From an uncultured Ruaniaceae bacterium (lineage in GTDB: Bacteria > Actinomycetota > Actinomycetes > Actinomycetales > Beutenbergiaceae), in contig CALKWS010000239.1 of assembly GCA_938004115.1 (NCBI GenBank), positions 1 to 8,591 of the forward strand: a stretch of 8,591 nt of DNA. Reading direction: 5' to 3'. Of this stretch, positions 1-6,079 are shown piece by piece. The notes below the pieces were generated by a model that was not told the DNA's origin, did no database searches, and worked only from the letters and a program-made list of their open reading frames with translations. The translations under genes were made by a program, and so were the position numbers. Numbering within the stretch: position 1 is the first letter of the stretch; each line of letters starts with the position of its first letter.

Positions 1-94
1 GGCGCTCACCGCGCGCCCCGCCACATCGGGTGTCAGACTGGAAATCCCGAAGCGGCCGACCGCGACCGCTCCCCTACTGAGAACGGAGCATGCT
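1..94. other. Non-coding leader before the MT0933-like gene
   Basis: No convincing gene lies here. The reading frame of the next gene is open all the way to the left edge but holds no ATG, GTG or TTG before position 95. Another plus-strand frame ends in TGA at 78-80; its short product would be arginine- and proline-rich and looks non-coding. A CGGAG Shine-Dalgarno sequence at 84-88 serves the GTG start at 95. I could not identify a reliable -35/-10 pair. Confidence 0.5.
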
Positions 95-364
95 GTGGGT
101 CTGGACGACATCAAGAAGAAGGTCACCGGCGCACTGTCCGATGAGGAGCGCACCGATGCCCACCTGGACAAGGGGGCGGATGCGATCAACGAGCGCACCG
201 GCGGCAAGCACGCGGACAAGGTGAGCAAGGCGCGGGAGTTCCTGGACAGCAAACTCGGGGACGAACGCACCGGCGACGCCGACCAAGACGCCGACCGGGA
301 GGCTAACCGCACCGGTGAGGGCGGTTCCCGGCCCGGGCAACCACCGGCCGACCCGCGCCGGTAG
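95..364 (+). CDS. MT0933/Rv0909-like antitoxin-family small protein
   Basis: This encodes a very hydrophilic, charged protein of 89 residues. The first 55 or so fit the actinobacterial MT0933-like antitoxin family (Rv0909 type): a GLDDIKKK start, an amphipathic stretch, the signature DAINERTGGKHADKV at about residues 29-43, then a second helix ending LDSKLGDE. Members are named antitoxins from the proposed Rv0909-Rv0910 pair of Mycobacterium tuberculosis, but many occur without a partner and their role is unproven. The tail after residue 56 is rich in D, E, G, P and R and is probably disordered. The GTG start is supported by CGGAG six bases upstream. There is no signal peptide or membrane segment. 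No toxin gene follows: the next gene is a phosphoketolase 134 bases away. Family assignment is from memory of the motif; toxin neutralisation here is doubtful. Confidence 0.75.
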   Translation: MGLDDIKKKVTGALSDEERTDAHLDKGADAINERTGGKHADKVSKAREFLDSKLGDERTGDADQDADREANRTGEGGSRPGQPPADPRR

Positions 365-371
365 ACCAAGC

Positions 372-392
372 CGGCCGCGTCGTCGTCGGCCG
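372..392 (+). terminator. Weak hairpin after the MT0933-like gene
   Basis: Two CGGCCG hexamers at 372-377 and 387-392 can pair with a 9-base loop, starting 8 bases after the stop codon. No T-run follows; an A-run (398-403) begins shortly after. It could be a weak actinobacterial terminator, but a 6-bp GC stem is easily found by chance in this sequence. Confidence 0.25.
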
Positions 393-451
393 TCCTCAAA
401 AAATCACACCTGCGCGCAGCCGCCCCTGCCCGCATGCGCACCTGCTTCGCT

Positions 452-469
452 CCGCCACTCCTGTGGCGG
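452..469 (+). promoter_or_regulatory. Hairpin in the phosphoketolase 5' leader
   Basis: CCGCCAC at 452-458 and GTGGCGG at 463-469 form a perfect 7-bp stem with a TCCT tetraloop, ending 29 bases before the xfp start codon. No T-run follows, so a simple intrinsic terminator is not indicated. It may shape translation or stability of the xfp leader. Its 3' arm contains GTG at 463, the first possible in-frame start, which makes use of that start less likely. Function is inferred only. Confidence 0.35.
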
Positions 470-498
470 CGCGCGGCGGCGGGGGGCACGCTGGGAAG

Positions 499-2985
499 AT
501 GACCGCGATCACCACATCCGACCGGACCTGGCCGCAGACGAGCGCCGAACCGCTGACCGAGGAGACGGTAGCCACCCTGGACCGCTGGTGGCGGGCGGCG
601 AACTATCTCTCGGTGGGCCAGATCTACCTGCTGGACAACCCGCTACTGCGCGAGGAACTACGGGCCGAGCACATCAAGCCGCGCCTGCTGGGGCACTGGG
701 GCACCACACCCGGGCTGACGTTCGTGTACGCCCACGCCAACCGGGCGATCAACGAGCGCGACCTGAACGCCATCTACGTCACCGGGCCGGGCCACGGCGG
801 CCCGGCGCTGATGTCCGCCTCCTACCTGGAGGGCACCTGGACCGAGGCGTACTCCGACGTCACCCAGGACGCCGAGGGGATGCGGCGGCTGTTCCGACAC
901 TTCTCCTTCCCCGGGGGCATCCCCTCCCACGTGGCAGCCGAGGTGCCCGGGTCGATCAACGAGGGCGGTGAGCTCGGGTACTCCCTGGCCCATGCCTACG
1001 GGGCCGCGTTCGACAACCCGGACCTGCTGGTGCTCACCGTGGTGGGCGACGGGGAGGCCGAGACCGGGCCGCTGGCGGGCAGCTGGCACTCGAACAAGTT
1101 CCTCAACCCCCGCACCGACGGCGTGGTGCTGCCGATCCTGCACCTGAACGGGTTCAAGATCGCCAACCCCACCGTGCTGGACCGGGTGGGCGACGAGGAA
1201 CTGCTGGACCTCATGCGCGGGCAGGGGCACCGCCCGTACCTGTTCACCGCCGGGTTCGACGACGAGCCGATCAGCCAGGTGCACCGGCGCTACGCCGAAC
1301 TGTTCGACGAGGTGCTCGACGAGATCGCCGCGATCAAGGCGCGCGCCGCCCAGGGGGATGAGTCCCGCCCGGCGTGGCCGATGATCATCCTGCGCACCCC
1401 GAAGGGCTGGACCGGCCCGGACACGGTGGACGGCAAGGTCACCGAGGGTTCCTGGCGCTCCCACCAGGTGCCGCTGGCCAAGGCCCGCGACGAGCAGGCG
1501 CACCTGGAGCAGTTGCACCAGTGGCTCACCTCCTACCGGCCGGAGGAGTTGTTCGACGACGACGGCGCACCGGCGGCGGACATCGCCGCCCTGGCTCCGC
1601 GCGGCCGGCGGCGGATGAGCGGTAACCCGCACGCCAACGGCGGGTTGCTCACCCGGGACCTGCGGCTGCCGGACTTCCGGGAGTACGGCGTGCAGGTACC
1701 CGCCCCCGGTGCCTCGATCGAGGAGCCGACGAAGGTGCTGGGCGCCTGGTTGGCGGAGGTGATCCGCCGCAACCCGGACAACTTCCGCATCTTCGGACCC
1801 GACGAGACCGCCTCCAACCGGCTGTCGGCGGTGTACGAGGCCACCGCCAAGCAGTGGAACGCCGAGTACCGCGACATCGACGAGGACGATGACCTGGCCC
1901 CCAGCGGCCGGGTGATGGAGGTGCTCAGCGAGCACCTGTGCCAGGGCTGGCTGGAGGGCTACCTGCTCACCGGGCGGCACGGGATGTTCAACTCCTACGA
2001 GGCGTTCATCCACATCGTGGACTCGATGTTCAACCAGCACGCGAAGTGGCTCAAGGTCAGCGGGGAGATCCCCTGGCGGGCCTCGATCCCGTCGCTGAAC
2101 TACCTGCTCTCCTCCCACGTGTGGCGCCAGGACCACAACGGCTTCTCCCACCAGGACCCGGGGTTCATCGACCACGTGATGAACAAGAAGGCCGAGGTGG
2201 TGCGGGTGTACCTGCCGCCGGATGCCAACACGCTGGTGGCCACCTATGACCATTGCCTGCGCACCCGCGACTACGTGAACGTGGTGGTGGCGGGCAAGCA
2301 GCCCGGCCCGCAGTGGCTCACCATGGATGAGGCGATCGCGCACTGCGCCCGCGGCGTGGGGGTGTGGGACTGGGCCGGCTCGGAGGAGGAGGGGCAGGAC
2401 CCCGATGTGGTGCTGGTGTGCGCCGGGGACGTACCCACCATCGAGACCCTGGCCGCCGCGGACCTGCTGCGCCAGCACATCCCGGAGTTGCGGGTGCGGG
2501 TGGTCAACGTGGTGGATCTGATGCGGCTGCAGGACGATCGCGAGCACCCGCACGGGATGTCCGACCGGGACTTCGACACCGTCTTCACCACCAACACCCC
2601 GACGATCTTCGCCTACCACGGCTACCCGTGGCTGATCCACCGGCTGACCTACCGGCGCACCAACCACCACAACCTGCACGTGCGCGGGTACAAGGAGGAG
2701 GGCACCACCACCACCCCGTTCGACATGGTGATGCTCAACGACCTGGACCGCTACCACCTGGTGATGGACGTGATCGACCGGGTGCCGAACCTGGGCAGCC
2801 GGTACGCAGCCCTGCGCCAGCGGATGGGCGACGCTCGCCTGGCGGCGAGGCAGTACACCCGCGACCACGGCGTGGACATCCCCGAGGTGGCTGATTGGGT
2901 GTGGCCGGACGCGGCCGACTCGGGCACCACCTCCGGCTCGGCCGCCCAACGGGCGGCCGTCGACACCGGCGCGGACAACGTCTGA
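499..2985 (+). CDS. xfp: Phosphoketolase (xylulose 5-P / fructose 6-P phosphoketolase)
   Basis: This 828-residue cytoplasmic enzyme uses thiamine diphosphate to cleave xylulose 5-phosphate, and in dual-specificity members fructose 6-phosphate, with phosphate to acetyl phosphate plus glyceraldehyde 3-phosphate or erythrose 4-phosphate. It is full length (Bifidobacterium Xfp is about 825) and collinear with that enzyme. Visible active-site landmarks are GHWGTTPG with His66, GPGHGG with His99, IPSH with His144, the cofactor/Mg motif GDGEAETG (183-190) with LHLNG (214-218), SWRSHQVPL with His322, FGPDETASN (432-440), LSEH with Glu478, and SSHVWRQDHNGFSHQDPG (538-555) with His540, His546 and His551. 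The ATG at 499 fits family length; its Shine-Dalgarno is poor (GGGAAG touching the start, G-run at 481-486). An in-frame GTG at 463 would add 12 low-complexity residues and is rejected. The last 25 or so residues are a variable tail. Substrate preference cannot be read from the sequence. No ackA or pta is adjacent. Confidence 0.97.
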   Translation: MTAITTSDRTWPQTSAEPLTEETVATLDRWWRAANYLSVGQIYLLDNPLLREELRAEHIKPRLLGHWGTTPGLTFVYAHANRAINERDLNAIYVTGPGHGGPALMSASYLEGTWTEAYSDVTQDAEGMRRLFRHFSFPGGIPSHVAAEVPGSINEGGELGYSLAHAYGAAFDNPDLLVLTVVGDGEAETGPLAGSWHSNKFLNPRTDGVVLPILHLNGFKIANPTVLDRVGDEELLDLMRGQGHRPYLFTAGFDDEPISQVHRRYAELFDEVLDEIAAIKARAAQGDESRPAWPMIILRTPKGWTGPDTVDGKVTEGSWRSHQVPLAKARDEQAHLEQLHQWLTSYRPEELFDDDGAPAADIAALAPRGRRRMSGNPHANGGLLTRDLRLPDFREYGVQVPAPGASIEEPTKVLGAWLAEVIRRNPDNFRIFGPDETASNRLSAVYEATAKQWNAEYRDIDEDDDLAPSGRVMEVLSEHLCQGWLEGYLLTGRHGMFNSYEAFIHIVDSMFNQHAKWLKVSGEIPWRASIPSLNYLLSSHVWRQDHNGFSHQDPGFIDHVMNKKAEVVRVYLPPDANTLVATYDHCLRTRDYVNVVVAGKQPGPQWLTMDEAIAHCARGVGVWDWAGSEEEGQDPDVVLVCAGDVPTIETLAAADLLRQHIPELRVRVVNVVDLMRLQDDREHPHGMSDRDFDTVFTTNTPTIFAYHGYPWLIHRLTYRRTNHHNLHVRGYKEEGTTTTPFDMVMLNDLDRYHLVMDVIDRVPNLGSRYAALRQRMGDARLAARQYTRDHGVDIPEVADWVWPDAADSGTTSGSAAQRAAVDTGADNV
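2939..2959 (+). repeat. Perfect inverted repeat at the 3' end of xfp
   Basis: CGGCCGCCC (2939-2947) and GGGCGGCCG (2951-2959) form a 9-bp all-GC stem with an AAC loop. The hairpin ends 23 bases before the xfp stop codon and encodes part of the variable Ala-rich tail. It has no T-run. It could stabilise the 3' end of the message or slow RNA polymerase, but codon bias for GC-rich alanine and arginine codons may explain it. Confidence 0.4.
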
Positions 2986-3044
2986 CCCGGCCCCCGGAAC
3001 CGGCGCGGTCGGTCGGTGACCACATCGCCTCTACCGGTCGAGAC

Positions 3045-3074
3045 CATCGCCTGATATCGTGAGATATCGGAGGT
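3045..3074 (+). promoter_or_regulatory. vapBC promoter/operator with two GATATC boxes
   Basis: Two identical palindromic hexamers GATATC lie at 3053-3058 and 3063-3068, exactly 10 bp apart (one helical turn), with GTGA between them. The first overlaps an extended -10 element, TG at 3052-3053 followed by TATCGT at 3055-3060, which would place transcription start near 3067. The second abuts the Shine-Dalgarno GGAGG (3069-3073). An 8-base direct repeat CATCGCCT (3023-3030 and 3045-3052) sits just upstream, 22 bases apart. VapB antitoxins usually bind such inverted repeats through ribbon-helix-helix domains to repress their own operon; that this site is the VapB operator is inferred from position and symmetry. 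Confidence 0.6.
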
Positions 3075-3081
3075 GATGGGC

Positions 3082-3303
3082 GTGACCGACATCTTGATAC
3101 GAGGTGTGCCTGAGTCGGATCTGGCCCGGATCGATGAGCGCGCCGCGCGGCTCGGGCTGTCCCGGGGGGAGTACCTGCGTCGCCAGATCGCGCAGGACGC
3201 CGCTCGCGATGACGGGCATGTCAGCCTCGCGGATCTGCGTCGTGCGGCAGCGTTGAGCCGGGATCTCCTCGATGCGGACACCATGGGCGACGCGTGGTCG
3301 TGA
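3082..3303 (+). CDS. vapB: VapB-type ribbon-helix-helix antitoxin
   Basis: This 73-residue protein is predicted to neutralise the VapC RNase encoded next and to repress the operon. Residues 2-8 (TDILIRG) form the DNA-contacting beta strand, 10-24 the first helix, and LGLSRGEYLRRQI (24-36) the second helix typical of actinobacterial VapB. The C-terminal part (about 47-73, SLADLRRAAALSRDLLDADTMGDAWS region) is the expected toxin-binding tail, ending in the Trp-containing segment often seen in VapB. The start is chosen at GTG 3082 because GGAGG at 3069-3073 lies eight bases upstream; GTG 3073 and ATG 3076 are in frame but overlap or touch that site. Its stop overlaps the vapC start by 4 bases. 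The first 14 codons have only 9 G/C third positions against 13 of 14 at the start of xfp, hinting at separate ancestry. Confidence 0.85.
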   Translation: MTDILIRGVPESDLARIDERAARLGLSRGEYLRRQIAQDAARDDGHVSLADLRRAAALSRDLLDADTMGDAWS

Positions 3304-3719
3304 CCACCTCCAGGCGTTGGCTCATCGACAAGTCGGCCTACGCCCGGCTGGCCGTGGCCACCGATGCTTCGGCCTGGGCGGAGCGGATCGAGCGTGGCTT
3401 GGTACACGTGACCACTGTCACCGTGCTCGAGGTGGGGTACGCCGCGCGATCCGGCGAGGACTGGGCGGAATCAATGACGCAGCCGCCGCTTTCCCTGATG
3501 CCGGTCCAGTACGCCACCCCCGCGATCGAGTCGCGCGCCACTGAGGTGCAGGGCGTCTTGGCCCGGCAGGGATACCATCGGGCACCGTCCATACCGGATC
3601 TGCTCATCGCGGCCACCGGCGAACTGTCCGGGCTCGTCGTCCTGCACCACGACAAGGACTTCGACCTCATTGCCGGCATTACGGGGCAACCCGTCGAAAG
3701 ACTCTCCCTTCCTGATTAG
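3300..3719 (+). CDS. vapC: VapC-type PIN-domain RNase toxin
   Basis: A single PIN domain of 139 residues, normal for VapC, which cleaves tRNA, rRNA or other RNA with Mg2+ and is held inactive by VapB. The acidic residues expected at the metal site are present: Asp10 in WLIDKSAYARL, Glu44 in TVTVLEVGYAARS, Asp100 in SIPDLLIAATGE, and Asp118 in LHHDKDFDLIA with Asp120/Asp122 beside it. The residue after the first Asp is Lys rather than the commoner Thr, a variant I believe occurs in other actinobacterial VapCs. GTG 3300 gives the 4-base GTGA overlap typical of coupled translation with vapB; GTG 3294 in the same frame is an alternative adding two residues. No Shine-Dalgarno is evident, consistent with coupling. 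The RNA target cannot be inferred. All catalytic residues are intact, so it is probably active. Confidence 0.88.
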   Translation: MTTSRRWLIDKSAYARLAVATDASAWAERIERGLVHVTTVTVLEVGYAARSGEDWAESMTQPPLSLMPVQYATPAIESRATEVQGVLARQGYHRAPSIPDLLIAATGELSGLVVLHHDKDFDLIAGITGQPVERLSLPD

Positions 3720-3740
3720 CAGGAGCCCAGATGCCTGATC

Positions 3741-3804
3741 GGCGCGCACGCGCCTAGTCCTCGAGGCGCGACGTCGGCTGGCAGACTCGGGGCATGACGT
3801 CGCG
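3741..3804 (+). promoter_or_regulatory. Leader with competing hairpins before the LppM-like gene
   Basis: Three stems can form. Stem A pairs GGCGC (3741-3745) with GCGCC (3750-3754). Stem B pairs CGCGCCT (3749-3755) with AGGCGCG (3764-3770). Stem C pairs CGCGACGTC (3767-3775) with GACGTCGCG (3796-3804). B excludes both A and C, while A and C can coexist. Stem C includes the G of the ATG start and puts the G-rich ribosome-binding region (about 3789-3792) in its 20-base loop, so it could lower translation. A or B might instead terminate vapBC transcription. The pairings are seen directly; regulation is inference, and CG-rich DNA forms such stems readily. Confidence 0.35.
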
Positions 3805-4456
3805 GATCCTGCCGGCTATCGGTGCGCTGCTGGCGCTGGTGTTGCTGGGCGGCTGCGTGAAACTCGACGCCGATGTGAGCATCGCCGATGACGACACGTT
3901 CTCCGGGGAGGCGATCGTGGCGGTCAGTCACGACTGGGCGATCGGGAACGGGCAGGACCCGCACGCGTTGCAGGCGATCCTGGTGGACGAACTGGCCGAG
4001 TTGCCCGATGCCGGGGTCACCAGTGAGGCGTACGACGACGGGGAGTACATCGGTGCGACGCTCACCTTCACCGACGTTCCGATCGAGCGGATCGAGGAGG
4101 CCACCAGCGGGGCGCTGACGATCACCTCCGAGGCCGGCGGCTATGAGGTGGCCGGCCGGTTCGAGGATGTGGACACCGCCGCACCTGCAACCGGTGAGGG
4201 CGGCGAGGAGGTGGCGACGCCGTGGGCGGTGGACCTGAGCGTGACGTTCCCCGAGGCGGTCACCGAGCACGACGGCACCCTGGTGGGTCGCACAGTCACC
4301 TGGGAACGTGAGCCCGGGCAGGACACCCTGTATGCCACCACGGCCGGGTCGGGTTTCGCGTTCCCGCTGCCGTTGCCGATCGTGCTGTTCGTGGTGCTCA
4401 TCCTCGGCACCGGTGCTTGGCTGATCATCAGCCGACGACGGCGCAAGCGAGGATAG
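3794..4456 (+). CDS. LppM-like lipoprotein with C-terminal membrane anchor
   Basis: This 220-residue envelope protein resembles the LppM (Rv2171) family of actinobacteria. A short signal sequence (1-20, hydrophobic 8-18) ends in the lipobox LGGC, giving lipid attachment at Cys21. An acidic, beta-rich extracytoplasmic domain of about 170 residues follows, beginning VKLDADVSIADDDTFSGE, a start typical of LppM domains, and including TVTWEREPGQ near 167-176. One membrane helix (about 191-212) precedes a positive RRRRKRG end, so the C-terminus should be cytoplasmic and the protein anchored at both ends. LppM of M. tuberculosis has been linked to phagosome interactions, but a general envelope role is more likely here. 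The ATG at 3794 is preceded by a G-run only two to five bases away. It lies 74 bases after vapC and converges with the amidase gene. Family call is by architecture and motif memory. Confidence 0.8.
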   Translation: MTSRILPAIGALLALVLLGGCVKLDADVSIADDDTFSGEAIVAVSHDWAIGNGQDPHALQAILVDELAELPDAGVTSEAYDDGEYIGATLTFTDVPIERIEEATSGALTITSEAGGYEVAGRFEDVDTAAPATGEGGEEVATPWAVDLSVTFPEAVTEHDGTLVGRTVTWEREPGQDTLYATTAGSGFAFPLPLPIVLFVVLILGTGAWLIISRRRRKRG

Positions 4457-4560
4457 GAGCAGCAGTTACCGCGCGTAGCGGGCCAGTGAGCGGCGCGTCG
4501 GGTCCGTAGCGTGTCCGGGTAGGGGTCCCAGCGGCTCCGTGTGGAGGTCGCAAGCGGGTA

Positions 4561-4584
4561 CGGGTCGACCCGGCGGCGCCGGGT
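4561..4584. terminator. Shared palindromic terminator candidate between convergent genes
   Basis: Two overlapping perfect inverted repeats lie between the convergent lipoprotein and amidase stops. CGGGTCGACCCG (4561-4572) is a 12-bp palindrome. ACCCGGC (4568-4574) pairs with GCCGGGT (4578-4584) through a 3-base loop. They share 4568-4572, so only one can form at a time in RNA. The second lies 7 bases past the amidase stop on the minus strand. Neither is followed by a T-run, as is common for actinobacterial terminators. Bidirectional termination is inferred from position. The rest of 4457-4591 shows no gene. Confidence 0.45.
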
Positions 4585-4591
4585 AACGGTC

Positions 4592-6034
4592 TCAGGTCAG
4601 GGTCGGACGGCGGTGGGCCCAGGGGGCGGCGCGCTCCAGGTCCGCGGCCAGGGAGATCAGCACGTCCTCCCCGCCTGCCGGCACCGAGCCGAAGGTGACG
4701 CCGAACGGCAACTCGGGACCGTCGTCGTCGGGCCTGGCATGGTGCAGCGGGACGGAGATGGCGGCCTTGCCGATGATGTTCCAACTGGAGGTCCAGGGGG
4801 TGAACTCGGTCTGGGCATGGAAGTCCGCGGCCGGATCGGCATCGTTGCGCATCGCGCCGATCGCCGGCGGCAGGGTGGCCAGGGTCGGCATGAGGATGAC
4901 GTCGAAGTCGGCCCAGACCTGGGCGGCCTTGCGGGTGAGGCGCTGCCCGCCCTGAACGGCTTGGGCGTAGTCGGTGCCGGAGAAGTGCCGCCCGGCCTCG
5001 CGCAGCCAGCGGGTCAGCGGCACCAGTTTGTCCTCGTCCTCGGGGGCCACGGGGAGCATGGTGGCCATCACCGACCACATCGGGCGGAACGGTTCCCACT
5101 CCTCGGCGGTGAAGGGCACGGGGGCGGCGTCCAGGTGGTGACCCATGCCGATGAGCAGGTTGACCGCCTTCTCCACCGCGGACAGCGCCTCGGGGTGGAT
5201 CACGACGTCGGGGCCCAGGATCGGCTCGGTGAGCACCCCGATACGCAGCGGCGGGGCCGAGCGGCGGGCGGCCTCGGTGAAACTCGTAGCCGGGGGCGGG
5301 GCGAAGTAGGTGTCACCGGGCCAGTGCTCGGCCAGGATGTCCAGGGCCAGGGCGGTGTCGGTCACGGTGCGGGTGAGTACCCCGTGGGTGGACAGGCCCG
5401 GGCCGTCCAGGCCGGTGGGTCCGGGGCTGATGCGCCCGCGGGCGGGTTTGAGGCCCACGAGGCCGCAGGCGCCGGCGGGGATGCGGATCGAGCCGCCGCC
5501 GTCGCTGCCGTGGGCGATCGGGGTGATGCCCGCGGCCACCGCGGCCCCGGCGCCGCCGGAGGAGCCGCCGGCGGTGCGGGAGGTGTCCCAGGGGTTGCGG
5601 GCCGGTGGGGCGATGTCGGGTTCGGTGTACGGGGGGAAGCCGAACTCGGGGGTGTTGGTCTTGCCGATCATGGTGGTGCCGGCCCGGCGTAGCAGGGTGA
5701 CGATGCCGTCGTCCTCTTCCGGGACGAAGTCGCGCAGGGCGGCACTGCCGGCGGTCATGGGCACGCCGGCGACCTGGGTGAGGTCCTTGATCGGCAGCGG
5801 AACGCCAAGGAGCGGGGGCAGGTCCGCGGGGTCCTTGGCCTGGGCGCGGACCTGTTCGGCGGCGCGGGCCTGTTCCAGGGCCAGGTCGGGGGTGAGGGTG
5901 ATGAACGCGCCGATCCGATCGTTCAGGTCCTCGGCCCGGCGGAGGGACTCTTCGGTGACTTCCACCGCTCCCACCTCGCCCTTGGCGATCGCGGCGGCTA
6001 GTTCCACGGCATTGTGTTCATCCAGGACCGACAT
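4592..6034 (-). CDS. Amidase-signature hydrolase, NylA-like
   Basis: This 480-residue cytoplasmic enzyme of the amidase-signature family hydrolyses a carboxamide. The Ser-cisSer-Lys triad is complete: Lys83 in PLPIKDL, Ser158 in the GGSSGG motif, and Ser182 in GSDGGGSIRIPA; the 24-residue gap between serines is the family norm. Core motifs include GKTNTPEFG (124-132) and GLVGLKPARGRISPGP (191-206). The latter motif, HGSDGGGS, PGDTYFAPP and the ending PWAHRRP recall 6-aminohexanoate cyclic-dimer hydrolase (NylA) from nylon-oligomer-degrading Arthrobacter, so a linear or cyclic amide substrate is possible; the natural substrate is unknown. GatA is unlikely because no gatB or gatC is adjacent. 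ATG 6034 has an AGGG seven bases upstream. The gene follows the LuxR regulator by 45 bases on the same strand and is probably co-transcribed with it. No signal peptide is seen. Confidence 0.93.
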   Translation of the reverse strand: MSVLDEHNAVELAAAIAKGEVGAVEVTEESLRRAEDLNDRIGAFITLTPDLALEQARAAEQVRAQAKDPADLPPLLGVPLPIKDLTQVAGVPMTAGSAALRDFVPEEDDGIVTLLRRAGTTMIGKTNTPEFGFPPYTEPDIAPPARNPWDTSRTAGGSSGGAGAAVAAGITPIAHGSDGGGSIRIPAGACGLVGLKPARGRISPGPTGLDGPGLSTHGVLTRTVTDTALALDILAEHWPGDTYFAPPPATSFTEAARRSAPPLRIGVLTEPILGPDVVIHPEALSAVEKAVNLLIGMGHHLDAAPVPFTAEEWEPFRPMWSVMATMLPVAPEDEDKLVPLTRWLREAGRHFSGTDYAQAVQGGQRLTRKAAQVWADFDVILMPTLATLPPAIGAMRNDADPAADFHAQTEFTPWTSSWNIIGKAAISVPLHHARPDDDGPELPFGVTFGSVPAGGEDVLISLAADLERAAPWAHRRPTLT

Positions 6035-6079
6035 GGTTCGACCCTACCCACGCCGGTGCGGCGGGCGCAGGCGCTGTGC
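6035..6079 (-). promoter_or_regulatory. Short spacer and ribosome binding site between regulator and amidase
   Basis: Only 45 bases separate the regulator stop from the amidase ATG on the minus strand. AGGG (complement of 6042-6045) lies seven bases before the amidase start. I see no clear terminator hairpin in the gap, which supports read-through from the regulator gene, though a promoter inside the end of the regulator gene cannot be excluded. Confidence 0.4.

Noticed and set aside
1..80. Tail of an upstream gene ending at TGA 78-80
   Set aside because: The possible tail is Arg/Pro-rich with no recognisable motif, and too short to support a gene call.
463..498. GTG 463 as the start of xfp
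   Set aside because: It would add 12 low-complexity residues, lies in a hairpin arm, and has no ribosome binding site; family length fits the ATG at 499.
315..971. A 218-codon plus-strand frame overlapping the small gene and xfp
   Set aside because: Arg/Pro/Gly-rich shadow of two genes read in other frames.
658..2949. A 763-codon open frame on the minus strand opposite xfp
   Set aside because: It is antisense to an unmistakable phosphoketolase. The translation is rich in His, Val, Gly and Arg without domain motifs, as expected from the complement of GC-biased codons.
2751..3407. Minus-strand frames opposite the end of xfp and vapBC
   Set aside because: They are antisense to the recognised vapB and vapC and contain no recognisable domain.
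4541..5692. A 383-codon plus-strand frame opposite the amidase
   Set aside because: Gly/His/Val-rich shadow of the amidase, which has all catalytic motifs.
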